Origin: Arthrinium phaeospermum
Taxonomy: Eukaryota; Ascomycota; Sordariomycetes; Amphisphaeriales; Apiosporaceae
Assembly (NCBI GenBank): GCA_006503535.1
Contig: QYRS01000015.1
Location: forward strand, 248,001 to 312,000
Direction of reading: 5' to 3'
Length of the DNA: 64,000 nt
Shown: one piece after another, positions 53,198-63,631 of the stretch
How positions within the stretch are numbered: position 1 is the stretch's first letter
Layout of the letters: the number at the start of each line of letters is the position of its first letter
Position numbers and translations under genes: made by a program
Notes under the pieces: model-generated
What the model was told of the DNA's origin: nothing
What the model saw: only the letters and a program-made list of their open reading frames with translations
Database searches by the model: none

Positions 53198-53506
53198 CCT
53201 TCACGCTGGAACCAAACCTGGCCAGAGAACAAAAAAAAAAAGGCAATAGAGTTTCTCTCCCTTCCTTTGCCTTATCTGGTCATCTGTCCAACACCTCCAA
53301 AACATCTACACCCCACAACAATAGCAACTCTTTGAGAGATACGAGCACGCAGCCTTCACGCTGGAACCAAACTGGCCAGAGAACAAAAAAAAAGGCAATA
53401 GAGTTTCTCTCCCTTCCTTTGCCTTATGGTCATCTGTCCAACACCTCCAAAACATCTACACCCCCAACAACAATAGCAACTCTTTGAGAGATACGAGCAC
53501 GCAGCC
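53198..53506. repeat. Tandem duplication of ~155 bp upstream of the bHLH gene
   Basis: Copy 1 is 53198-53352 and copy 2 is 53353-53506, head to tail. They differ by small indels: CC versus C after AAA, 11 versus 9 A, TATCTGG versus TATGG, and ACCCCACAAC versus ACCCCCAACAAC. The near absence of substitutions next to several indels is unusual for a true old duplication and suggests duplicated assembly of one locus from noisy reads, or a very young duplication. Confidence 0.9.
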
Positions 53507-53929
53507 GCTCTTCCGCACACCGCAGCTATTTATACGCGCATAAAGTCGCCGCTGCTGTCTTCTCCGTGGGGGTGGACCTCGATTCTTGGGTACCTCCCCG
53601 CGCATTTCCAAATTCCATCTGCACAAACCCACCCGACTTTGACTCATCAATATCCCTCCGAGGCAGCTGTATATGGGGTTGGCGAACCTTCCTTGATTGC
53701 AAGCCAATTCGAACTGGCGGCTGAGACCCATTTCATGTCGAATGGATGCGGGGCATGCTCTTTCCCCCCCAGAGAAACGATGACTCCCAACCGTTTGTGC
53801 GACGACGAAATACTGACTTTATGGTGTAGCACCGATAGCCACGAGCTCTGCATCGTTCCTTGAACAATTGCGACGCACATTTCCCTTCGATCACTGAATA
53901 GTCATCGCATTCGCGAATCGTTGCCGACC

Positions 53930-55337
53930 ATGGCACACTACGGCTCTGCCATGATTGCAGAAGAGGATCTGCTCGACATGAGCCCACAAGAGCCGAATCA
54001 GTCCTTGGGCGACCACGGCCAGGACTTTAATGGCATGAGCGATATCAACATGGCTTTAGCCAGAACATGTACCCATCACATCAATGGATACTCCAACACA
54101 CCAGATGGGACCCCGTCCACAGCCCGTGGGCTAGCAGCTTCAACGCCGCCCAGCACTTCCGTCAAATGCAGCAGCCTTTTGGTCATTCGTTGCAGTCGCC
54201 CAACTCGTTTGCGGGCTCGCCCCTTGCCAACGATGCCAGCAACGATGGAGAAGGTAGCTTCCTCAACGCTAAGCCGCGGCCAAGATTGTCGCAAGCTCAG
54301 GCTCAGGCCATGCAGCGCAACTCCTCCAGCAATGCGAGGAGCCCTCTTGGGGCGAATGCTGTAATGGCCGTTTGAATGCTGGCTCTCTCGAGTCCCCAAC
54401 TTTGGCGCCCAGCCCATCCGAACACCGGGTGGCCATCATGAGAAGTCGCCTTCCGGCAGTGGATGAACACACCCAAGAGCCTGCAGTCATCTTACCCTGG
54501 CTCTGGTCTCTCTTCGCCTTTGCAACATGGCTATTCGAATCCCCAATTCATGGCACAGGCCGGTACCCTCGATGCCTGCCAGAGTGAACGGCGCGCCCAC
54601 GAATCTGCAAAGCCAGGAGGCTAAGAGGAAGCGGAGGCGGGAATCACACAACGCCGTCGAGCGCCGCAGACGTGACAACATTAACGAGAGAATCCAGGAT
54701 CTGAGCAGACTGGTCCCGACTCACAGGTTAGAAGATGACAAAGTCAAGAAGCTTATCCAAACGGTACCCCTCTGTCGCCTACCCTGACTGGCATGTCTCA
54801 GCCCAATCAAGCAACTTCGGGTCTGGCCGTCCAGGCGCGAAGCGTGCAGCCGCCATCGGTGCCGGGAATATCACGACTGCCTCCCATTGGAAGATAAAGA
54901 CAAGGCCCCAACAAGGGCGACATTCTGAACGGCTCCGTCAGCTGGATGCGCGACTTGATGTGGATGCTTCAGCTCAGCTCCAGCAACAAGAAGAGCTCAT
55001 CAACACTATTACGGAGATGGGCGGCAGTGCTCCGTTTGAGCTTACCGACGACGAGAAGCGCATGCAACAGAGTTGATGGAGGCCATGTCCAAGTCTGAGC
55101 ACGAACCTGCACCGTTTTCGTATTCTCGATTCAATGGCTCAGACTACGAGTGCCGCACCACACCGACTACCGAGGTGACTCTCTCAATGGCGCACCTGGA
55201 TTGATACTCTCTCAATCAGCCCGGGCGACACGGCCGATTTGACCGGGGATCTCAACAACCCCGACCAATTCTGGAACGACCCTGATGATGATGTCAAGGA
55301 CGAAGATGAGTACGGCGGCATGGACCTCACTCTGTAG
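53930..55337 (+). CDS. bHLH transcription factor, frame-disrupted
   Basis: Nuclear E-box-binding regulator by family. The basic region and helix 1 are intact: KRKRRRESHNAVERRRRDNI, then NERIQDLSRLVP, a loop (THRLEDDK) and the start of helix 2 (VKKLIQ), at about 54620-54757. H, E and RR contacts in HNAVERRRR fit a CACGTG-type binder. Family-like pieces occur in order but in changing frames: the start MAHYGSAMIAEEDLLDMSP at 53930, SFNAAQHFRQMQQPFG, NAGSLESPTLAPSPSEHR, the bHLH, LQQQEELINTITEMGGSAPF, and the end KDEDEYGGMDLTL with stop at 55335-55337. At least eight one-base shifts are needed, for example near 54052, 54428, 54462, 54757, 54905, 54975 and 55065. Several lie at short homopolymers (AAA, GGG). 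I infer consensus deletions in a functional gene, but a pseudogene is not excluded. Confidence 0.8.
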
Positions 55338-56533
55338 CAACATTTCCGTGGTTGCTGCACGACAGATGCCGAGGGTCTCTGGCCATCACGCCGATGCTTC
55401 TGCCGCAACACTACCACGCACCAGGGCGACGGCGTTTTCACTTATACAGAGCATATTGATGGGGACGGATATATCTGCGATTGCATCTTAAGGCAGTTGG
55501 GGGGTGGCATCTGGCGTTGATTTCCTTTTCACACGGTTGTCAGCTGCGGTGCACGAGGCCGGGCCACTGTTGCATGTGTTGATTTGATTTTTATCTCGAG
55601 TTCTTTCACTACTCTCATGGCTTTTGTTTCTTTCATGCCCGGGTATGTCCCAGGCTCATCTAGGTTTCGGGTCACTGCACTGGCATGAAGGAGTTTGTTT
55701 TGTTTTTGCTTTACTACATATGATACCTAGGGGATGTTGATTCTTTGGGAGTTTTTATAGGGCATTGTTTGTGAGCGTTCTACCCTCTGGTATCTCATGT
55801 CATGATGACTAGCGGCTAGCGTTCCTTTCATTTTCAGAGGGTCTTTCTCACATTTTACATTTTGTTTCGAAGAGCAAAGAGAGCGAAAGACTTAGCATTT
55901 GTTGCAGATATTGTGTAGCCTACATGGTGGGTTTTCACAGATACGTGAAACCCAGCGAAGGCATTATATAATTGCATGTAATTACAGTGCTCTTCCCAGT
56001 TCAGACTATATCAAGCAACGAGACATCCTTCCCTCCAAAAGCAACCAGTCGAGGTAGTAGAGTGTGCCTTTGTGATTATTTCCCATGTTCCCTAGTGAGT
56101 TACGCTACACCATGATGAAGTTTTGCTAGGCTTTCACCTTCAGGAGGCCGAGGCTCATGTGCTTGCTATTTCTTTTCACTATTCTGCGCAGATCAAGAAA
56201 GAGACAAACTTCATGTTTCGTTTGTTTTCCATTGCTCGGCTCGGCACACGCAGCTTCGGCCTTGCGACCCGTCTCGTCTCATCGTGTTGCTGCGCCACAC
56301 AAGTAGCAACATACATTGTCGATTTCCACTTCCTTCTTGTCTAACGGGCAGGCGGCCTGACCGGAAACGGAGATCGCTTCGTTTTCTTTCCTATAATGGT
56401 TTCCCCTTGTTCCTCTTGGCGGGCCAGTGTTGGTTCCTATCAGATTCGAGAGCCCTCCTCCCGATACCAGGATCTGGATGAGAGGTAAGAAGGGTGACAG
56501 GTGCCGTTCCCAAATAAAGCCCCATATATCTCA

Positions 56534-56598
<65 letters not shown>

Positions 56599-56951
56599 GC
56601 TGTGGTTGACGTCATGAGACATGCTTGTGTATCTGCTAGTGCGAAACCGACACTGCGGGCAGGCACACGGGAGACTTACAAAACGAGCGGCCCGATAGAC
56701 TGTCGTCGCGGTAATTTATCAGGGGGCGGGGGTCCGGGTAGATCATAGATAGCTTAGTAGGAAGGACAGTTGATCCAAGTCGCCCCCAAAACCATGTGTT
56801 CCTCCTCCTTACATGTTTTGCCTCGCTAGGGCGGGACCCCGTATACGCACACCCGATGGAGTAGGCGGAGAAGGCGCGCGCTCTTGTTGGAGGAACAAGG
56901 AAGCAAGCAACAAGGACTGCTTGTCTGCCTGAGGTGCAGCCGAGCCTCGCC
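55338..56951. other. Intergenic region between convergent bHLH and NPR3 genes
   Basis: The 1.6 kb contains the 3'UTRs of both genes, T-rich stretches after 55560 and a long CT microsatellite at 56541-56595. No coding region is supported. Confidence 0.6.
56541..56595. repeat. CT dinucleotide microsatellite
   Basis: About 27 CT units without interruption. Confidence 0.92.
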
Positions 56952-59486
56952 TCACCAGTGCCTCACGCAGACCAGGTACTCGCTCATGGCGCCGAGGACG
57001 GCCCAGGCCTCCTTGCGCTTCATGTCCTCGAGGAGGGCGACGCGCTCGAGGGCGCTGTGGCCGTTGAAGTACTTCCAGAAGACGGGCCAGCAGGCGCGGG
57101 CGCGCGAGTCGGCGGGGAACCGCCGGCCGATGGCGCTCAGGTACAGGCTGTCCTTGCCCGTGGCCTTTTTGGCGTCGGCGATGACGTAGGGGGTCAGGTG
57201 CGCCAGGTGCGGGGCCGAGGTGTTGAGCGAGGGGTGGGAGGTGGCGTGCGGCACGGGCTTGCGGGCGTGGTGCGCCGCCCGCTCGGCCAGAGCCCGCGAC
57301 TCCCGGTCCGCGAGCCGGTTCAGCCGCGCCTTCTCGGCCACCGCCTCGTTAGCCGTCGTGGTGGTGGGGTTGGAGGCGGCGTTGGCGTTGTTGGCGTTGT
57401 TTTCCGGTGACGACTGGGAGGCAGCGTCGGTGCCGAAGCTGGACCGCGTGGGCGAAGAGAGGGGCGAGGTGGCGTTGCTGGTGTTGGGTACGCGGTGGCT
57501 GCCGCTGTGAGCGTCCGGGGAGGTATCCCGCGGGGATCGGAGCTCGGTCCCGGGCCCTCTGGACTGGGAGGACGAGGACATGTCGGCGGCGGCGGCGGCG
57601 GCCAAGTCGTCTGGGCTACCGCCGTTGGTGGAGTCGGTGGAGGCCGAAGAGGTGCGGCCATCGTCTGTGACTGGGAGCGAGGCCGCCTTCATCTCCTCCT
57701 TGATCTCGTCGGCCTCGGCCTGATACTCGACTTCGTACTGGATCTCGGGCCAGACGACGACGTAGGCAAAGGTGCAGAGTTGCGTCACCCAGCCGCCGCG
57801 CATGAGCCACGCCAGCATATGCAGATAGGTCGGCCGGTGGTTCTTGGACGGCGCGAACCACTTGTACGGCCGCGGGGCCGCCGAGATCTCGGCGAGGAAG
57901 TTGGGCAGAGGCGGCGCCAGCGGGAAAGCGCGCGACCACGCTTGGCTGGCTTTGGGCAGGCCGGCCGTGTCGCAGTTCGGGGAGAGGATGTAGACATCTC
58001 GCGCGTGGAGTGGCGGGATGGCGATGGCCCGCCGCCAGAAGATGAAGTGCTGGGCATAACGCCGGACCTGGGCCGGACTCAGCATGGTGGTGGCGCCAAT
58101 CGCATGAAACGACGTCGTCGGCTTGGAGAGCCGCACAAACTCAATCATAGCGGCCGTGGTGTCGTCGGGGTCTGCTTGCAGCTCGGCCACGATCTTCTTT
58201 TCGTCCTGGAGCAGCAGCAGCGCGAACGTCTTGTCGAGGAAGGACGGGTCCTCATGCCCCGTCTCGAACACATCGCCAAAGGAGTTGGCTGTGGTGATCC
58301 AAAGCCCCTTGAAGCGCTCTGCCGCGGCGTCGTCGATGGCGTCGTGAGATGGCAGGTCTGACAGGTAGAAAGGCATCGGGATCTGGACGGAGTGCGTCAC
58401 CGTCCCCTCGGGTGTTTCGAGCTGTAGAGCCGCGATCCGATTGGCGGTGACGGCTTCGTAGATGTCCTGTATACTTGCTGCCAACGATGAAGACTCGAGG
58501 ATGTTGCGCCACAGCACACTCATGCGCGTCTTCTCCTCCCTCCCCTTTTCCTTCAGGGCCAATATCTTTTTGGACTCCTTCCAGACAAAGTCGCTGCGTT
58601 GCTGTGCATACTTGTAGGCCTTGTTGATCTTCTTGATGATGTGAAAGTACAACGTATCGACGAGTTCCTTGGCCTCGTGCTTCTTGGGGTCTAGCATAAA
58701 AACCAGGTTGAACATGGTCATACCGCTCTTCTTTTCCTCGTCTTGCCCATCGGCCGGGGCGGGGGACGAGGTGCCCGCCTCCTCCAGCAAGCCCCGAGCT
58801 TCCATCTGCGGGGTAGGCGCCGTCATCGAGATGGACGGCACGGCCTCGGTGGACGAGGATTTCCCCGCACCCGTGTCGAGCCCGTCCTCGGCCGAGCCCG
58901 TGCCGGACTTGCTGGCGAGGCTGGGCCGCGACCTGGCCGACTGCTGGGGTTGGGACTGGGACTGGGACTGGGACTGGGACTGGGACTGGGTCTGGGGCTG
59001 CTGCTTTTTCTTCTTCTTTTTCCAGGAGCCGTTTTCCGGCACGTAGACGGGATACGAGATGGCGATTTGCTCGTCCAACGAGACTTGGAAGAGTCGCTTG
59101 TGGTAGGCCCGCGCCGGGGTCAACAGGCTCTCCAGATCCCGCGTCGGGAACCCGGCGACGTGCTCCCAGGGCACGATCTGCGAGCCGCTCTCCGTCTCCA
59201 GGTGGTCGTCGTGGTTCCAGTTGCTGAGGTCGACGCCCTTGGGCAGCGAGCCGCCGGTGGCCGTGTGCGAGGCGGCCGCCATGCGATCAATGAGCTCATC
59301 GTCGTCCTCTTCCAACTCGTCGCCCTCCTGCTTGCTGCTGGTGGACTTGCGGCTCTGTGACCGGCCCTTTTCGGGCGAGAAGTGGGCCGGATAATGGAAG
59401 ACGTAGCGAGGTCCATCGCGAGACCGGTTGATCACCAGAGCGATGCCCAGAAGATTGGACGCATTGGGAAGGACTGGCGCTGCCAT
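56952..59486 (-). CDS. NPR3: Nitrogen permease regulator 3 (GATOR1/SEACIT subunit)
   Basis: With Npr2 and Iml1/Depdc5, Npr3 forms the GATOR1/SEACIT complex at the vacuole membrane, which restrains TORC1 when amino acids are scarce. A single uninterrupted frame of 844 residues. The N-terminus, LLGIALVINRSRDGPRYVFH, is the conserved start of the longin-like domain. An acidic linker follows (EGDELEEDDDELID). Near residue 155 there is a Lys run, then a Gln/Ser repeat (about 160-180) encoded by a TGGGAC-type hexanucleotide repeat. The NPR3 core resumes with MTMFNLVFMLDPKKHEAKELVDTLY and YAQQRSDFVWKESKKILALK. The second half has AWLMRGGWVTQLCTFAYVVVW, a disordered Ser/Asn-rich stretch, and the winged-helix-like end (KYFNGHSALERVALLEDMKRKEAWAVL). 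The ATG at 59486 gives the conserved MAAPVLPNASNLLGIAL start. Confidence 0.96.
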   Translation of the reverse strand: MAAPVLPNASNLLGIALVINRSRDGPRYVFHYPAHFSPEKGRSQSRKSTSSKQEGDELEEDDDELIDRMAAASHTATGGSLPKGVDLSNWNHDDHLETESGSQIVPWEHVAGFPTRDLESLLTPARAYHKRLFQVSLDEQIAISYPVYVPENGSWKKKKKKQQPQTQSQSQSQSQSQSQPQQSARSRPSLASKSGTGSAEDGLDTGAGKSSSTEAVPSISMTAPTPQMEARGLLEEAGTSSPAPADGQDEEKKSGMTMFNLVFMLDPKKHEAKELVDTLYFHIIKKINKAYKYAQQRSDFVWKESKKILALKEKGREEKTRMSVLWRNILESSSLAASIQDIYEAVTANRIAALQLETPEGTVTHSVQIPMPFYLSDLPSHDAIDDAAAERFKGLWITTANSFGDVFETGHEDPSFLDKTFALLLLQDEKKIVAELQADPDDTTAAMIEFVRLSKPTTSFHAIGATTMLSPAQVRRYAQHFIFWRRAIAIPPLHARDVYILSPNCDTAGLPKASQAWSRAFPLAPPLPNFLAEISAAPRPYKWFAPSKNHRPTYLHMLAWLMRGGWVTQLCTFAYVVVWPEIQYEVEYQAEADEIKEEMKAASLPVTDDGRTSSASTDSTNGGSPDDLAAAAAADMSSSSQSRGPGTELRSPRDTSPDAHSGSHRVPNTSNATSPLSSPTRSSFGTDAASQSSPENNANNANAASNPTTTTANEAVAEKARLNRLADRESRALAERAAHHARKPVPHATSHPSLNTSAPHLAHLTPYVIADAKKATGKDSLYLSAIGRRFPADSRARACWPVFWKYFNGHSALERVALLEDMKRKEAWAVLGAMSEYLVCVRHW
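58951..58992. repeat. Hexanucleotide repeat inside NPR3
   Basis: A GGGACT-type unit repeats in frame and encodes alternating Gln and Ser on the minus strand, just after a Lys-rich run. It sits in a linker, so length change should be tolerated. Confidence 0.85.
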
Positions 59487-60158
59487 ATTGCTTCTCTGTG
59501 ATACCCAAAATAGGTCTCAAGTACCTACTTGGTATGATAATACCTATCCAACAGGTAGGGGGCCTATGATGCAAAGGAGTAGGTAGTTCTGCGTGCCCGG
59601 TTGTTTGCATCGCTTCTCTAGATCCAGCGTCAGCCACTTCAATTCATTTCACCACACCAAAGCCGACCATATATCTCGTTCTTGCCCTGGAAAATCGCAC
59701 GGAGCCACTCACTTACTGCCAAGTGCACGATGAGGCGGTTTATCAAGAACTATTGTTTTCTATTGCCGTCATTCTCCATATCCCTCGGGTTGCTGGTTGG
59801 TGTCGCAAGTGAGTTTGGCTCTGGTTGACTGGATTCCGGTCGGAGCTACGAAATGCACGGTGTGAAAATACGCCGATCACTGTTGGGTCCTTAAACTTCT
59901 GAACGTTGATTCTCTTCGTACTCACAACCAAATACTTTCAACAGCAATTCCTGCTGGTACTGCAGGGTTATGAATAAAAGTAACGAATTCTTTTGTACTA
60001 ACTATAATAACGGTATATATACTTTATCTACCAAGGCATTATCGTGACACGGTCATTAGAGGTCATCATCAAACAGGAACTCATCCTCAGTTTTGACAGC
60101 CACACCTCTTTGCCCACCATTTTCTCTCATAAAAAGTGCCGTCATATCATTTCATGGC
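59487..60158. other. Intergenic region upstream of NPR3
   Basis: The NPR3 promoter and the 3'UTR of the Cys-rich gene (both genes on the minus strand). Short TACCTA-type motifs are scattered near 59520-59585. No gene is seen. Confidence 0.6.
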
Positions 60159-60942
60159 TCAGAACTGCGCTCCCAAATACCCTAGCCCCACGCCCGCCAT
60201 GATACCCGCGAGATGCGGCGGCGGCGTCCGTCTCGGTTGGGCGTTGTCGGGCGCCGTGCCGACGTAGAAGGAGCCCTCGGTGCCAGTCTGGCTGCACACG
60301 CTGGGCTGCAGATTGTAGCACGCCTGCGACGAGAGGCTGGAGCAGACGGACGTCGCGCTCGCCAGCGCGATCGTCGGGTGCGTGGGCTCGACGGTCGTGC
60401 CGCCGCCGCCGGGCACGTCGATGGTGACGTGGAACCCGCCCGTGCCGCTCGCCAGACCCGAGGTGCAGATGTCGTAGTTGCGCGAGCACGCGCTCCAGGC
60501 GTGGGAGCACGCCCCCTGGTTGGAGAAGGATGTGGCGATGGCCGGGAAGTTGAAGAGCGAGTTGCTCACAAACGAGGGCGCCGGCGTCCCCTGCGATGCC
60601 GGTGCTGTCCCCGTACAAACAGCGCTGCGAAGAACAATTTGAGTCAGCGACGGTGCGTGAGGTATTTGTGTCGCGCAAGGCGGGATTGGGGAGGAAAGCT
60701 TACCTGGCCGGGCAACATGCGGGTTGGTCGTTCTGGTCCTTGGAGCAGAGCTGGCCAAACGGGCAGCAGGTTCCCGCGAATTGAGGCCCCTGGCTGTCGC
60801 AGCTGTTGTAATCGGTCGGGCACTGCTGCCTCCTGCCGAGGACGACATAACTCAACGGCGATGCATATTCATGCTGCGCCTGGACGGGCAAGAGGGCTAT
60901 AGCGGAAAAGAAGATGCCAAGAGCGCCATACTGGGACCGCAT
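60159..60942 (-). CDS. Secreted cysteine-rich protein, possibly GPI-anchored
   Basis: Function unknown. Two exons, 60942-60704 and 60624-60159, are joined across a 79-nt GT-AG intron (GTAAGC donor, TTCGCAG acceptor), giving 234 residues. The N-terminus MRSQYGALGIFFSAIALLPV ends in an AQA-type cleavage region, a clear signal peptide. The first cysteine module is C41-X6-C48-X10-CC(59,60)-X5-C66-X9-CC(76,77)-X5-C83, a compact disulfide-rich pattern. A second cluster, GACSHAWSACSRNYDICTSG, and a third, SVCSSLSSQACYNLQPSVCS, lie farther on. The C-terminus ends in a short hydrophobic stretch (LAGIMAGVGLGYLGAQF), which could be a GPI signal. Ascomycetes have many such putative cell-surface proteins. 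An in-frame ATG 20 codons upstream (61002) is an alternative start. Confidence 0.85.
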
Positions 60943-61836
60943 TGTTATAGCAGCAACTCTAATAACCAGAAGGATAAGACAGTGAGTGATAAGCGACTTC
61001 ACCGGAGCTTTGGGTCCTGGATGTCCTCGGGAGAAGAGTGCGAGAGTGAGTGAGTAAGTGAGTGAGTGAAAGAGGTCCTCCTAATCCGTTTCGTTTGCTC
61101 AGGTACGCGAGATCGGGTATCTACGAGGTCACGGAATCCCAAGGTTCTTTCAATCGATCTCGCACTACCCTACTACCGGACGAGGTTGGCAGGTGGCTTG
61201 GGGGTGGAGCTGGCCTGTTGCGCTGGTCCGTTCAGTATTTAGGTACCGTAGCTCAAAGTGGGAGAATCAATTGACAGCCTCCGACGACGGGTGAAAATAT
61301 GATAACCTACAGTATCATATAAAAGACAAGACAACTCAGAGACACAGGATTTCGAGAATCTGGCAGGGTCCGATTAGCAGCAGCAGCAGCCTCACGTGTT
61401 TCCTGCTTTGAGACGACGGGACGGGGATGGACTCTACTTAGAATGATGTCAAAGGCGCCAACCTCCTTCCTGGTCGGCTGGGTCACCGAGCAACGAACTT
61501 GAGTGTAGGTTCCTGGTTCCCAGGGCGGTTGGGCGGTAAGGTCGGTCGTTAGTGGGGGGCTGCTGCGATGGATGGCAATGGGAGGGGCACTGACTGCACT
61601 CAGCAAGGGCGGCCACTAAAACCTTGGCTGCCCACACAGTATCACACTGTGCACACCACACCACGCAGCCACGTGATGGAGGATTTCTAAGTAAGTAATT
61701 GGAGGCTAGGCCGACCCTCATCACCAGCATTCCCATTGACGCATTGGACCGTGATACTATTCTTAGCAGGCCTGGATCTCGCCTTTTTGTAAAATACCTA
61801 CTTTATTCTCTTCTCTCGTAGTTTCATGGGCGCGCC
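60943..61836. other. Divergent promoter region between the Cys-rich gene and COX19
   Basis: The 894 bases must hold promoters of both genes. A GTGAGTGA-type short repeat lies near 61042-61066. No further coding sequence is supported. Confidence 0.6.
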
Positions 61837-62284
61837 ATGAGCTCGTTCGGCAGTCCTGGCGGTGCGGTGTACACCGGAAAACCCATCCCGTAAGTCTACC
61901 AACTTCTCGTACGATTGATTGCGCACACAATGCTAACCATATGTGCATATAGACCACAACGTGGGAGTTTCCCTCTGGACCACGATGGCGAGTGTAAAGA
62001 GGTGATGAGCAACTACTTGGACTGCATCAAGAAGGCCAAGGGCATGAACGACCCTTCCTGCCGCGAGCTGGCCAAGGGCTATCTCTCATGTCGCATGGAC
62101 AAGTGAGTTATCCTGTAGCTTTCCACAGCCCTGAGAAGCCATGTCACTGATAGTTCCTGTTGCCTCAAGGAATCTCATGGCCAAGGATGAGTTCAAGAAT
62201 CTAGGCTTTGCCGAGCCAAAGCCCAAAACCCCAATCACGACCAAGGAGCCCGAAAAGGGTGTCAAGGGCGAACTCCTGTGGTAG
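61837..62284 (+). CDS. COX19: Cytochrome c oxidase assembly protein COX19
   Basis: Small twin CX9C protein of the mitochondrial intermembrane space (and cytosol), needed for copper handling during cytochrome c oxidase assembly. Three exons, 61837-61889, 61953-62102 and 62170-62284, are joined across GT-AG introns of 63 and 67 nt, giving 105 residues. The start MSSFGSPGG and the [13 protein letters not shown] block are typical of the family. The twin motifs are C32-X9-C42 and C54-X9-C64, forming the CHCH fold oxidised by Mia40. The segment [17 protein letters not shown] after the second motif is highly conserved, and the C-terminus GVKGELLW matches the usual GELxW-type ending. The frame is clean. 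Only the gene as joined is meaningful, since exon 1 is just 53 bases. Confidence 0.96.
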
Positions 62285-62740
62285 ATGAGGGTAGAGCCGT
62301 GCATCAAATTTTCTGCACGTACCCAAAAAGTTACGAGCCCATGCCGTTTGTGCTAGCGTCCTGCGCTTACAGCCGTCCTTTCATGATCGCGCATGAGAAT
62401 TTGATAGCCCACTTGTTATTTGGGGCTGGGGGCTACGAATGAGATATAGATCATTCGTCAACTTACTAGAAGTATCTGGCTATAAGACCGAGACAGACGA
62501 GTAAATCGGCCTGTATATATGGCCTGACATCTACTTTATGTAGGCCATCGCGCCCCGCAGTATCGCATTCCAGTGAGTGTCACGAGAGTCGCAGGTAGAC
62601 TGATTCGAGTAACGTACGCCAAGATAAAAGATAAAAGGTGTTTTAATAAAAATGAAAGAACCCAAGTCACATCAGTTCGACTGACACGGTGGCTTTGCGC
62701 GGGTATATTAAATAGTATATAAGCAGGTCTCCAAATGGTT
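62285..62740. other. Intergenic region between convergent COX19 and cutinase genes
   Basis: The 456 bases should contain both 3'UTRs. AT-richness rises near 62610-62725. No gene is seen. Confidence 0.6.
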
Positions 62741-63631
62741 TTAGGCACTCCAGGCAGTGGCCCTCTTCCCCTTTTCTTCCGGCGGTGGAGCTGTTGTTGT
62801 TGTTGCTGCTGCGGCCGCCGCCTCCTTGGCGGCCATCGCCTTCATGGCCTTCGAAACGACGAACTGCGAAGCCTCGGCACCATTTGTCTCGTCGTAGCTC
62901 AGGTGCACCGCGATGTTGATACCGCGGTCGCAGACGGGGTCGCCGTCGTTGCAGATAGACAAGATGCGATCGCTCATGGCTTCCAGTGCCTTGCTATCCT
63001 TGCGCGAAAAGAGCTGGTGGGTTTTGGGTCAGTTCTTGGTTTCAACAAGACATATAAGGAGGAGGGGTCGGGGGAAGACAAAAACACTTACACCGTCACC
63101 GTTGGCGGAGCCTGCATTGAACACCTCGCCATCGACACGACTGGGGTCCCCGATGAGGAGAATCCCCGCGACGTCGTTCATGGAAAGGGGCTGCGCCGGG
63201 TTGTCGACGGGCGTGGTGGCGTTGGACACGACGTCGGCGATGACCTGGGCGCCCTGCGAGTACCCCATGAGCACCATGGGCGCCCCCGGGCAGGCGGCGG
63301 TGAAGGAGCGCATCAGGGCCGTCAGGGCCGTCACTCCCTCCTGCTCGGACCCCAGGTAGTCGGGGATCAGCCGCGCCGGGTAGTCGACCGACGTCAGCGT
63401 CGTCCCGGGCACCTGGTTCGTGGCGTTGGTGGCGATGGGCGCCAGCAGGCGGCCCGGGCCGGGGTCCTCGGTCGACCCGCGCACCGCGATCAGGCCCACG
63501 CCTTTGCCCGATGGGCAGGTGATCCTCGCCTGTGCCGCGGCGGTGCCCTTTTTGCTGCCGACCGGCTGCGCTTGCGATAGCGAGCCGAAGAGGAGGGCGA
63601 TGCAGGCTGTGGGTAGGACGTGGAACCGCAT
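62741..63631 (-). CDS. Cutinase-family (CE5) serine esterase, secreted
   Basis: Secreted alpha/beta hydrolase of the cutinase/acetylxylan esterase family, which cleaves ester bonds in plant cutin or acetylated xylan. Exons 63631-63092 and 63013-62741 flank a 78-nt GT-AG intron, giving 270 residues. A signal peptide ends near SLSQAQ (about residue 22). The mature part has C39, the RGSTEDPGPG oxyanion-region segment, C114, the nucleophile S125 in MGYSQGAQV, the Asp in CNDGDPVCD (D205, between C201 and C208) and the His in VHLSY (H217), so the triad and both disulfides are complete. After the catalytic His comes ~50 residues with an Ala-rich helix and a Thr/Pro tail (AAAAAATTTTAPPPEE) that is not part of the fold. 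The ATG at 63631 directly precedes the signal peptide; upstream in-frame codons were not used. The substrate cannot be told from sequence. Confidence 0.93.

Larger units (their letters stand above)
47943..53929. other. Large divergent intergenic region between SFT2 and the bHLH gene
   Basis: Promoters of SFT2 (left end) and of the bHLH gene (right end) should lie here. No frame is convincing. The longest, 51638-52171 (+), is low-complexity Pro/Ser. The region holds a 14-base G run at 48289-48302, a TACA microsatellite at 49133-49170, a CAA run near 51089-51106, and a 155-bp tandem duplication at 53198-53506. From about 52300 onward the sequence is CT-rich and AC-rich, like a long transcript leader. 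Confidence 0.6.
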
